DNA of 16,506 nt from CAZBKJ01 sp964492495 (GTDB lineage Bacteria > Patescibacteriota > Microgenomatia > UBA1400 > UBA12028), in the NCBI GenBank assembly GCA_964492495.1, contig CAZBKJ010000028.1, forward strand, positions 1 through 16,506. The letters are read 5' to 3'. The notes beneath the pieces are model-generated. The model saw only the letters and a list, made by a program, of their open reading frames with translations, had not been told where the DNA came from and ran no database searches. The translations under genes and the position numbers were made by a program. Shown here piece after piece: positions 7,427 through 13,910 of this stretch. Position 1 is the stretch's first letter. Every line of letters starts with the position of its first letter.

Positions 7427-9040
7427 ATGAAGTTTTTTTTCATTGTTATTGTAGGAATTGGTGTCCTGTTCTTGTGTCGATTGGGCGACATTATGATTGT
7501 TCGGGGTGCAACCTTTCGTTCTATTGCTGACGAGAATCGTTTGTATGCTGAGTCGATCCCCGCGAGGCGAGGGGTGTTTTTTGATCGAACAGGGATGCTT
7601 TTAGTTCAAAACACGAAAAAGTTTTATTCGATAACGAAAGAATCGCAACGAACGATGCAGCAGCGTTTGGAAAAAGAGATCTCTGTCGAAGAAGCATCGC
7701 TTCTCTCACTTTCAACACCAAGTGCCTTTATTGAAAAAGCTGTACGAACATATCCTCAAGGGTATGCGTTTTCACATCTCCTTGGATATACAGGCTTCCT
7801 AAATGCGGGAGAGCGAATTTTTAACACCGATGCGGACACCGATGCGCGAGTAGGCAGAGTAGGAGTAGAAAAACTTTTTAACACGGAACTTGCGGGTAGC
7901 CCAGGACAGAGAACATATGAGATGAGTGCAAACGGAAAATTCCTTCGTGTTATTGATGAGAAAGCTCCAATTGCCGGGAAAGATATCAAACTGTCAATTG
8001 ATGGCGCATTGTCGCAAAAGAGCTTTGAAGCAATGAAAGAAAAAACTGGCGCAGTTGTCATCAGTGATATCCAAACAGGGGAGGTACTGACATTGGTGAG
8101 CACTCCTTCCTATAACCAATCAAGTATTGCAGCCTTCCTGCAGGACGAAAAAAAGCCACTGATCAATCGAGCGTTAAGTGCATATCCACCTGGGAGTACA
8201 TTTAAAATGGTGACGGCGCTTGCTGGTTTGTCTTTAGGTGAAATTGATTCAGCAGAGACTTTTACTGACGAAGGCGAAATAAAAGTGGGACAGCAAATTT
8301 TTGGGAACTGGTATTTTCGACAGTTCGGACGAACGGAAGGATCGATCAATCTTGAGCGCGCTATCGCGCGAAGTAGTGATACTTTTTTCTATACACTGGC
8401 TGCTCGTATTGGACCACAAGAATTGCATCGGTTTGCAGGAGAGTTTGGGTTTGGAAAACCATCCGGAACAAATCTAGTTGAAGAACAGAAAGGACTGGTT
8501 CCTGATCCGCAGTGGAAAGAAAAACAAGTGGGGGAAAAATGGTATTTAGGAGATACCTATCACATGGGGATAGGACAAGGATTTGTGCTTGCGACTCCAC
8601 TGCAAGTGAATTTGTATACCGCGGCAATTGCCAGGGGCGGTATCTGGTGTGAAGCGAGTCTTCTTCTTGGAAAGAAAGGAACGTGCGCAGAAATTGGGCT
8701 CCAACCTGAATATCTTTCAGTTGTGGTCGATGGAATGGTGGCAGCTTGCAGTGACACCGGAACTGCCTATCCCTTTTTTGAGGAGAATAGGAAGCTTGAA
8801 ACTGGGAAAAAGATTGCGTGCAAAACAGGCACCGCGGAGTTTGGAGGGGCGGCAAATGAAGAAGGCCACAAACGTACGCATGGGTGGTTTACGCTCTATT
8901 ATCCGAGAGAAAAACCAAAGGTGGCAATCACAGTATTTGTCGAATCAACAAAAGATGCACTCTTTATGGAAGGCTCAACTGATGCTGCTCCAATTGCCAA
9001 AGAGGTTTGGCAAAAATGGAAAGAAATCTATGAGAAATAA
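7427..9040 (+). CDS. mrdA: Penicillin-binding protein 2, peptidoglycan D,D-transpeptidase of the elongasome
   Basis: This 537-residue class B PBP has an N-terminal membrane anchor (about 2-18), then the dimerisation domain with P-A-R-R-G-V-F-F-D-R-T-G and V-G-R-V-G-V-E-K-L-F-N. The transpeptidase domain follows with all three active-site motifs: S257-T-F-K260 after P-P-G, S316-S-D318, and K466-T-G-T. It cross-links lateral peptidoglycan under the control of MreBCD. It is the last gene of the rod-shape operon and starts 7 bases after mreD. It is somewhat shorter than the E. coli protein of just over 600 residues, largely in the N-terminal half. No partner RodA gene is in the window. Its stop lies 5 bases from the end of the convergent toxin gene. 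Confidence 0.93.
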   Translation: MKFFFIVIVGIGVLFLCRLGDIMIVRGATFRSIADENRLYAESIPARRGVFFDRTGMLLVQNTKKFYSITKESQRTMQQRLEKEISVEEASLLSLSTPSAFIEKAVRTYPQGYAFSHLLGYTGFLNAGERIFNTDADTDARVGRVGVEKLFNTELAGSPGQRTYEMSANGKFLRVIDEKAPIAGKDIKLSIDGALSQKSFEAMKEKTGAVVISDIQTGEVLTLVSTPSYNQSSIAAFLQDEKKPLINRALSAYPPGSTFKMVTALAGLSLGEIDSAETFTDEGEIKVGQQIFGNWYFRQFGRTEGSINLERAIARSSDTFFYTLAARIGPQELHRFAGEFGFGKPSGTNLVEEQKGLVPDPQWKEKQVGEKWYLGDTYHMGIGQGFVLATPLQVNLYTAAIARGGIWCEASLLLGKKGTCAEIGLQPEYLSVVVDGMVAACSDTGTAYPFFEENRKLETGKKIACKTGTAEFGGAANEEGHKRTHGWFTLYYPREKPKVAITVFVESTKDALFMEGSTDAAPIAKEVWQKWKEIYEK

Positions 9041-9045
9041 GTACA

Positions 9046-9309
9046 TCAGTAGACTTGATTATATGAACCGATATCGTAAAGCCAGTATTCTTTGTTCACG
9101 ATGCGAAAAATAACTCGAATATCTCCATTTACTGAGAATGCGCTATAGGTAGACATCTCGCCAGTTAGGGTATGAACTCTCAACTGTTCGTTATCAGGGT
9201 CTTTGAGAAGTAACTGTAATCTTTGTTCAAATTTCTTGACAAGCTTGGGGTATGGTTTAATGCGTTTAGTGAAGTGTTTCTTAAAATCTTTATGATATTT
9301 GATTGTCAT
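9046..9309 (-). CDS. RelE/YafQ-type mRNA interferase toxin
   Basis: This basic 87-residue protein has the RelE/ParE superfamily layout: an N-terminal strand and K-K-rich helix hairpin (K-D-F-K-K, K-L-V-K-K-F), then H46-x-L-T-G50, then the strands S-V-N-G-D-I-R-V-I-F-R (59-69) and the end D-I-G-S-Y-N-Q-V-Y. Family members cut mRNA on the ribosome. H-x-L-x-G and N-G-D-x-R-V-I-F-R are the hallmark of the YafQ-like subgroup. The usual C-terminal D-I-G-T-H has Tyr in place of His, but Tyr87 at the very end is retained. The toxin overlaps the antitoxin by 4 bases (ATGA), the usual translational coupling with the antitoxin first. Confidence 0.88.
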   Translation of the reverse strand: MTIKYHKDFKKHFTKRIKPYPKLVKKFEQRLQLLLKDPDNEQLRVHTLTGEMSTYSAFSVNGDIRVIFRIVNKEYWLYDIGSYNQVY

Positions 9310-9578
9310 GAAAGTTGAGAGAGAATTTCATCGACACTATTTGCTGAAGTGGTATGTTTGTCTTCTTGGAAATCCTTTGTCATCTGTTCGTATCGTGATT
9401 CATTGTTTTTAGAAATATACATGTTTTCTACAGCTTTAATTGTGAGACTACCCTGAGAATACTGGGTAAGTAAAAGTCGAACTACTTCTTGGACAGAGGA
9501 AAAACCCTGATCATGTGCAACTTGAGTTGCAGAACTTTTTAATGTAGAGGTGAGAGGGACTTGTAAAATGGTGCGCAT
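9306..9578 (-). CDS. RelB/DinJ-like antitoxin with ribbon-helix-helix N-terminus
   Basis: This 90-residue protein begins with a short strand (T-I-L-Q-V-P-L) followed by two helices (L-K-S-S-A-T-Q-V-A-H-D-Q-G and S-S-V-Q-E-V-V-R-L-L-L), the RHH DNA-binding pattern of RelB/DinJ antitoxins. The C-terminal half is polar and acidic, suited to wrapping the toxin. The gene precedes the toxin on the same strand with a 4-base overlap. Family members bind the toxin and repress their own promoter; repeat motifs over the promoter support that here. No clear ribosome binding site is seen before the ATG at 9578. Confidence 0.83.
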   Translation of the reverse strand: MRTILQVPLTSTLKSSATQVAHDQGFSSVQEVVRLLLTQYSQGSLTIKAVENMYISKNNESRYEQMTKDFQEDKHTTSANSVDEILSQLS

Positions 9579-9580
9579 AC

Positions 9581-9613
9581 ATACAATAGTATTACTTTTG
9601 TATTATTTGTCAA
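9581..9613 (-). promoter_or_regulatory. Promoter and candidate operator of the toxin-antitoxin pair
   Basis: On the minus strand a perfect TTGACA -35 (9608-9613) is followed after 16 bases by TACTAT as the -10. Overlapping it are a 12-base inverted repeat ATAC-AATA-GTAT (9581-9592) and two direct GTATTA copies (9589-9594 and 9600-9605) spaced 11 bases apart, one helical turn. This spacing suits RHH dimers binding side by side. The -35 lies just outside the stop of the neighbouring exported protein gene. Confidence 0.6.
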
Positions 9614-9616
9614 GTT

Positions 9617-11401
9617 TTACATCCTATGTAGAAGCCATCGTACCCAGTTTGGAGTTGCATCTTCTGGTAGTGAAACCGGTACATAGAGAACTTGTGGGGT
9701 AGAGAACGATCGAGTTTTTTCTGTACAGCCTTCACCTTCGATGTACCAAGCATAAATTCCGTGCGAAAGTTTGTCAGGAAGAGCAGTTTTTGTGGCGTCA
9801 GGGGACAGAGAAAGGGTGAGCTCATCTTCCTTCGTGGGGTCAGCAACCAAACCACGTTGGACATGTAGTGTGAGTGATGAAAATGGTGTGGCTGATACCT
9901 TTGAGAACTGCCAGGTCAGATCTTCAGACTTTGTTGTTAGTGGAGTTGGCTTTGTGAGAATGTCGGCAACTTCACAGTTTCTCTTTGGAAGATCTTTTTG
10001 TAAAAATGAGGCGATAGCGGGAACAGAAGGAGTATTTTTTTGTCCATCCCAGTTATAGATAACAAGCAAATCAGCAGGAGCAATTGTATTTCCGAGGGTA
10101 GTTTCTAATCCATCTCTCCATTCTTTTCCGGTTTGTCCGGCAGAGTACTCCACCGCACCCCAGGAAGGAAAGCCCGTGAGAGCGAGTGTTTCTTTCCAGT
10201 CGGGTAGTGACAACGGGTCTTTGGCATATCCATATAAACTGATCCCAGGTTGGGAGTAGAAATTAAAGCTTGCAGCCGCGTAGTTGGTATACCTGGCTTC
10301 GCCTTCTTTTGCCTCACTCCAAACATGGGTGTACACAAGGTTTTTTGGAATCCCTGCTCGCACCGCATCAATACTATTCTCTTGTAGGTATGTTCGGACA
10401 ACTTCAGTACGAGCTTGGAGAAGGGAAGAGGGCAGAGGCAAAAGGTCAGAGTTCTCAGTTTGTTTTGTTGAGAAGAATGCTGAACCACAGGTCGGGTTTT
10501 CAGCTGGGCAAACCAAATCTTGTACCCCACGATATCCATACGGTTCAAACTCATCACTTGGCTTGACTGATGCATTGAGCGACACTTCAGTTCCGATGGA
10601 TAGACCGGCAAACAGGTGAGATTTGTTTTCTTGTTCCCATTCTGTTTGTTTTTTTTGTATTTCTTGTACGATTGCTCTAAATCGTTCCCGTTGCACACTT
10701 CTATATGTACGAGCCGTCTTGTGATGACTCATCAAGTTTGGGGGAGGAGCGAGCCGGAATCCACCACCACCCCAGTTTCGGTAATTGAGCTTCATTGGCG
10801 TTCTGTATGACTGCCACTCTACATTCCATTGGTTTTCGGGATCGTATCCAGCAATGAATCTCTTTTTGAAGTCTTCTGGGTTGTCCTGGCGTGCAAAAAA
10901 CGCAGGATCAGTCTGTGAGCCATCAGGATCCCACCAGTTGTATAACTCTGGAAGTTCATCCCACCACTGAAATCCATTTAAGGGAACAAAAACAGGAAGG
11001 TTAAGTTCTTCTGAAATCTCTAAAATTCGGCGCATCTTCATGACATAGGGGGCAGTGTCACTTGGGGTGTCTAATGGAAAATTCATATACTCCATCAGTG
11101 TTGACCAGGCAAGCACTGGACGTTTTCTCACCTCCTCTGGAGTGTCTTGGCTTTCTGGAAACTGATCACTGGTTACTTTGAGGGCATTTCTCATCTCCAA
11201 AACTTCTGCTACTACTTTTGGTTTTATTTCTTTTTGCCACTGTTCTTCTGGCGCAGCCCAATTGAGTTCGTTCATCTGGGCAAAGTTAAAGACTAGATAA
11301 GAATGGTTTGAAGACGCACCTACTAGAGGTACACAAGAGAGAAGGAGAGTCGTACACAGAAAGAGGATAGTGAGTATTTTTTTTGGGTGAAAATAATGCA
11401 C
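9617..11401 (-). CDS. Exported protein with glycoside-hydrolase-like (TIM-barrel) features
   Basis: This is a protein of about 594 residues if it starts at GTG 11401, giving M-H-Y-F-H-P-K-K then a hydrophobic signal segment to residue 28. The segment has a possible lipobox (L-L-S-C23) or signal-peptidase-I site (V-G-A). TTG codons as far up as 11488 are alternatives and no ribosome binding site decides it. The mature part is rich in Trp and Tyr, with N-G-F-Q-W-W-D-E, N-W-G-G-G-G-F and repeated acidic turns. Two Glu sit in strand-end contexts, G-L-S-I-G-T-E272 and W-G-A-V-E418-Y-S-A, spaced as the acid/base and nucleophile of clan GH-A barrels. The last ~110 residues look like a fibronectin-III-type beta domain (G-I-Y-A-W-Y-I). 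I do not recognise a specific family; a sugar-processing enzyme on the cell surface is inference. It runs alone on its strand between the TA promoter and a divergent gene. Confidence 0.65.
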   Translation of the reverse strand: MHYFHPKKILTILFLCTTLLLSCVPLVGASSNHSYLVFNFAQMNELNWAAPEEQWQKEIKPKVVAEVLEMRNALKVTSDQFPESQDTPEEVRKRPVLAWSTLMEYMNFPLDTPSDTAPYVMKMRRILEISEELNLPVFVPLNGFQWWDELPELYNWWDPDGSQTDPAFFARQDNPEDFKKRFIAGYDPENQWNVEWQSYRTPMKLNYRNWGGGGFRLAPPPNLMSHHKTARTYRSVQRERFRAIVQEIQKKQTEWEQENKSHLFAGLSIGTEVSLNASVKPSDEFEPYGYRGVQDLVCPAENPTCGSAFFSTKQTENSDLLPLPSSLLQARTEVVRTYLQENSIDAVRAGIPKNLVYTHVWSEAKEGEARYTNYAAASFNFYSQPGISLYGYAKDPLSLPDWKETLALTGFPSWGAVEYSAGQTGKEWRDGLETTLGNTIAPADLLVIYNWDGQKNTPSVPAIASFLQKDLPKRNCEVADILTKPTPLTTKSEDLTWQFSKVSATPFSSLTLHVQRGLVADPTKEDELTLSLSPDATKTALPDKLSHGIYAWYIEGEGCTEKTRSFSTPQVLYVPVSLPEDATPNWVRWLLHRM

Positions 11402-11447
11402 AGATTTTATTGTACACAACGAAGAAGCGTCAAAGATACTGGGGGAC

Positions 11448-11476
11448 TTCAAAATTGTACCTATATATAGTAAAAT
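11448..11476 (+). promoter_or_regulatory. Candidate promoter of the NDK-like gene in a divergent control region
   Basis: TTCAAA (11448-11453) and TAAAAT (11471-11476) are spaced 17 bases. Transcription would start near 11483, about 30 bases before the ATG at 11512. The spacer holds a perfect 10-base palindrome CTATATATAG (11461-11470). On the other strand TACAAT (11454-11459) is a possible -10 for the exported protein gene, so the two divergent promoters would overlap. Matches are partial. Confidence 0.35.
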
Positions 11477-11511
11477 ACCTTTCAACAAAAATTAAAATGC
11501 AGAAAGAGAAT

Positions 11512-12207
11512 ATGGTAGAAAAAGCTCTACAAAAATTATCTACGATTGAATCTTCGGAGAGTACAGATAGACAGCGTCTCAATGAAATAATAGCTCAAGG
11601 AAGCCTTGCAGAAGTTGATACTCGTTTTTTCGCATCGCAACTGAAAGAAATTGTCTCAAGTTCTGAGTTTCAGAAACTTATTGAGGAAGGCAAAATAACC
11701 TTTGCAATGATAAAACCTCGTTTACATGAGGCAGTCCCTCAAGGAGAGGAACCAAAAACGGATAGTGAAATTGAAGCACAGCTCCTTGAGGAAATTGCGC
11801 CTCCTCTACAAGTATTAATTTCATTTTCTTTTGTGATGACACGCGAGTTTATCGAAGAGTTCTATGGTGGAAGACCAAAACAGAGTCAAATAGAAATTCC
11901 GCCTTTAGATTCCAAACGGTACAACATGGAGCATGCGAATAGGTGGGAAGAATTTGTTGCCCTGATGACGTCAGGCGCTACAACAGGCATCATTCTTTTT
12001 GATCAAAACTGTCATGCAGTACGTGCATGGAGAACACAGATGGGGGAGAGTTGGAATGTCCATACCAACAAGGAACAGTCGCCTGATTCTCTGCGTGCAA
12101 AATTTGGCGTAGATAATCACAACAATCTTCTACACGGAAGTGAAAGTAAAAAGAGTGTAAAGGATGAAATTGATCTGGTTGTTGGCTTACTTGCTAGTGA
12201 TATTTAG
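11512..12207 (+). CDS. Nucleoside diphosphate kinase-like protein with N-terminal extension and insertion
   Basis: NDK transfers the gamma phosphate between nucleoside triphosphates and diphosphates through a phospho-histidine. The core is plain: T-F-A-M-I-K68-P, then F-V-M-T-R-E-F-I-E-E-F-Y118, F-V-A-L-M-T-S-G, A-V-R-A-W-R174-T-Q-M-G-E, S-P-D-S-L-R195-A-K-F-G and N205-L-L-H208-G-S-E-S, where His208 is the expected phospho-acceptor. Lys, Tyr, both Arg, Asn and His match the NDK active site, with Ser180 where Thr usually sits. At 231 residues it is much longer than the usual 130-150: about 60 extra residues precede the core, and extra sequence follows M-I-K-P (70-100) and the F-Y motif (119-142). 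ATG 11512 has a weak AAAGAG 3 bases upstream; ATG 11497 is the alternative. It converges with a methyltransferase gene, overlapping it by 4 bases at the stops. It is not a standard ndk, so activity is unproven. Confidence 0.8.
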   Translation: MVEKALQKLSTIESSESTDRQRLNEIIAQGSLAEVDTRFFASQLKEIVSSSEFQKLIEEGKITFAMIKPRLHEAVPQGEEPKTDSEIEAQLLEEIAPPLQVLISFSFVMTREFIEEFYGGRPKQSQIEIPPLDSKRYNMEHANRWEEFVALMTSGATTGIILFDQNCHAVRAWRTQMGESWNVHTNKEQSPDSLRAKFGVDNHNNLLHGSESKKSVKDEIDLVVGLLASDI

Positions 12208-12950
12208 GCTCTTTGTTGCGGTTTTTCTAGGACACAGATGTAGCCGGGTTTATTTTTGCTCCATCGTCGTTCCTCAGCTAACGGGCTACCAAATTTGTAG
12301 CTCTCAAGTAAATGAAACGTAAAGCCATTTTCAAGCGCTAGCTGTCTAATGTCTTCAGGAACTGAGGGAAATTCAACGGAGACAACTTCGTCACCAGTAT
12401 CTTGAAGCTTCTTTACATATTTTGCCCAGTGACGTGCCTCAGAAACATCAAATGCTTCATGTGCTGGCCACTTTGATTTACCACTCAAGTATCTGATTCG
12501 AAGCGCATCACTCAGTTCTGAAAGAATGAGAAGTGATCCACCCGGAACCAAGGATTTCTGTAATGCCAATAGCATCCTCTTTCGATCTTCGGGAGAGAAA
12601 AAGAGTATTGCATCCTTGAGAATTGCTCCAGAGATTGAGTTATCATGAATTGGTGGATTTGTTGCTTCTCCATGCATAATAAAAGGAGTCACCTTTTCTT
12701 GTACCATCCTCTGTGTCTGATCTATTCCAAAAGCCTTTATCCCTTCATTTCGTAAGCCCACGACTTCGAAACCTCTGCCGGCTGCTAGATCAAGAACTCC
12801 TTTTTCTGATTTTGGAAGACCACGTGCCCAGTCAAGGATGTACGCAAAATGTAACGGTTCAGCAGCATTTTTTTTCATGTCACTATCTGCGTCAAATTGT
12901 GAAAACAGGGCTGTTGAGGGATGTTCTATATCCAAGTTCTGAATTTCCAT
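12204..12950 (-). CDS. Class I SAM-dependent methyltransferase
   Basis: This 248-residue protein has a Rossmann-type methyltransferase core: motif I V-L-D-L-A-A-G-R-G60 with E-V after it, the acidic end of strand 2 in A-F-G-I-D77, a motif II/III region around I-L-K-D-A-I-L-F-F, and L-x-x-S-L-V-P-G-G-S-L-L-I typical of motif IV/post-IV. Substrate cannot be told from sequence; such small enzymes methylate metabolites, lipids or proteins. It is the second of two tandem genes whose products share L-x-W-x-x-G-L-P-K and A-G-x-G-x-E-V, so they are paralogues. The ATG at 12950 lies 18 bases after the upstream paralogue and lacks a visible ribosome binding site. The stop overlaps that of the NDK-like gene. 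Confidence 0.85.
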   Translation of the reverse strand: MEIQNLDIEHPSTALFSQFDADSDMKKNAAEPLHFAYILDWARGLPKSEKGVLDLAAGRGFEVVGLRNEGIKAFGIDQTQRMVQEKVTPFIMHGEATNPPIHDNSISGAILKDAILFFSPEDRKRMLLALQKSLVPGGSLLILSELSDALRIRYLSGKSKWPAHEAFDVSEARHWAKYVKKLQDTGDEVVSVEFPSVPEDIRQLALENGFTFHLLESYKFGSPLAEERRWSKNKPGYICVLEKPQQRA

Positions 12951-12967
12951 ATTCTAAAAAATAGAAG

Positions 12968-13884
12968 TTATATTTTTCTAGCGACTAGAAAAAACCCATC
13001 ATTATTTCTCTGCCAAATATTTGTTTTAGCGACATCGCTTCGAACATCATAGCTTTCGGTCATCTGCTCATCAACCAAGAACCCCACTTTTCTTAATTGC
13101 GCTTTTGTTTCCTCAAGGGTGGTGTGATACATAATGGTTTCTATGGCAGCTCCTGTATCTCTACGCGTTTCCCACATGGCATACTTTATTCTATTTTGCC
13201 AATCATCATTATTTGTCCAAGCAGTAGACATTTCTCTCCCTGAATATGGATCAACTGCTTTTATTTCATACGGAAATTTATTCTCTCTACTCATGACAAT
13301 AGTCATTACGTATTGCCCCTGGGATTGAATGAGAACAGTGCCGTTTCTTTTCAAAACACGATATGCTTCTTTGTAAAAAAGGTCACGTTCAGCGGGGTTA
13401 ATAAATATTAAAGAATTGACAGAAAAGATTCCATCAATANNNNNNNNNNTCCATTTTCCTGTGATAATTCACCAACTCCGGAGTTTTTCGTGACATTCGC
13501 TCCTCTTTTTACTGCTTCGTCTACCATTGTCTGAGATACATCAAAACCAATTATGTTAGTCACGCCATTTTGCTTTAAAAAATTCACTTCATTCCCAACA
13601 CCAGCAGTTACATCAATAATAGAAGGGTTCTTTGGCAAGCCAGCTATCCATTGGAGGAGTTTTTCACCCGTGAACCTATTTACTTCATAGGGAATACCGT
13701 CAGTGTTGCTTCCGTCAAAATAGTTTTTTAATTTTTCTAGGAATTGAGATGATTGAGAATCAGAGACCTCGTTTAGTGGTGGTTTCTCAATTTGAGCGCG
13801 AAATGCAATTTCACTAGCATACGCTTCCCAACCATTTTTACGAGAGGAAGAAATTCCAGAGGAATCATAATCAATTAGAACCAT
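12968..13884 (-). CDS. Class I SAM-dependent methyltransferase, split by an assembly gap
   Basis: The N-terminal 145 residues (13884 to 13450) hold motif I I-I-D-V-T-A-G-V-G97-N-E-V and I-I-G-F-D115. After ten Ns the frame resumes at 13438 with I-D-G-I-F-S-V-N, then N-P-A-E-R-D-L-F-Y-K-E-A-Y-R-V-L-K-R-N-G-T-V-L-I, the expected next motifs, and runs to the stop at 12968. Read across the gap the two pieces lie in different frames, which is a gap artefact: the true gap must be 2, 5, 8 or 11 bases (and so on) for one frame. The apparent start at 13354 is only an internal TTG of R-V-L-K. The protein is about 300 residues. It is a paralogue of the methyltransferase just downstream but has a longer N-terminus. 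Its promoter -10 abuts the ATG. Confidence 0.85.
12973..12993. repeat. Perfect 9-base inverted repeat at the 3' end of the upstream methyltransferase gene
   Basis: TTTTTCTAG (12973-12981), a 3-base loop and CTAGAAAAA (12985-12993) form an AT-rich hairpin. It covers the last codons and may act in transcript processing or as a weak terminator between the two methyltransferase genes. The stem is GC-poor, so termination is uncertain. Confidence 0.45.
13440..13449. other. Assembly gap (10 N)
   Basis: Ten ambiguous bases interrupt the methyltransferase gene. The fixed size and the frame conflict across it indicate that the number of Ns is arbitrary. Confidence 0.97.
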
Positions 13885-13890
13885 AGTCGT

Positions 13891-13896
13891 ATTATA
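13891..13896 (-). promoter_or_regulatory. Perfect -10 hexamer six bases before the methyltransferase ATG; possible leaderless start
   Basis: On the minus strand TATAAT is followed by ACGACT and then the ATG at 13884. A start about 7 bases downstream of the -10 would fall on the A of the ATG, giving a leaderless mRNA. No ribosome binding site is visible, which agrees. The -35 region (GGGGAG at 17 spacing) does not match the consensus. Confidence 0.45.
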
Positions 13897-13910
13897 TACT
13901 TTTATGGTTT

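Noticed and set aside
8361..8855. 164-residue minus-strand open frame inside mrdA
   Set aside because: It is antisense to the transpeptidase domain, whose motifs are intact on the plus strand, and has no recognisable protein features.
10105..10698. 197-residue minus-strand open frame inside the exported protein gene
   Set aside because: It is in another frame of the same strand, with irregular composition; the exported protein reads continuously through the region.
12968..13354. Separate 128-residue protein starting at 13354
   Set aside because: The start is an internal TTG in R-V-L-K-R-N-G, a mid-domain methyltransferase motif; the frame is open to the N gap and is the second half of the gene that begins at 13884.
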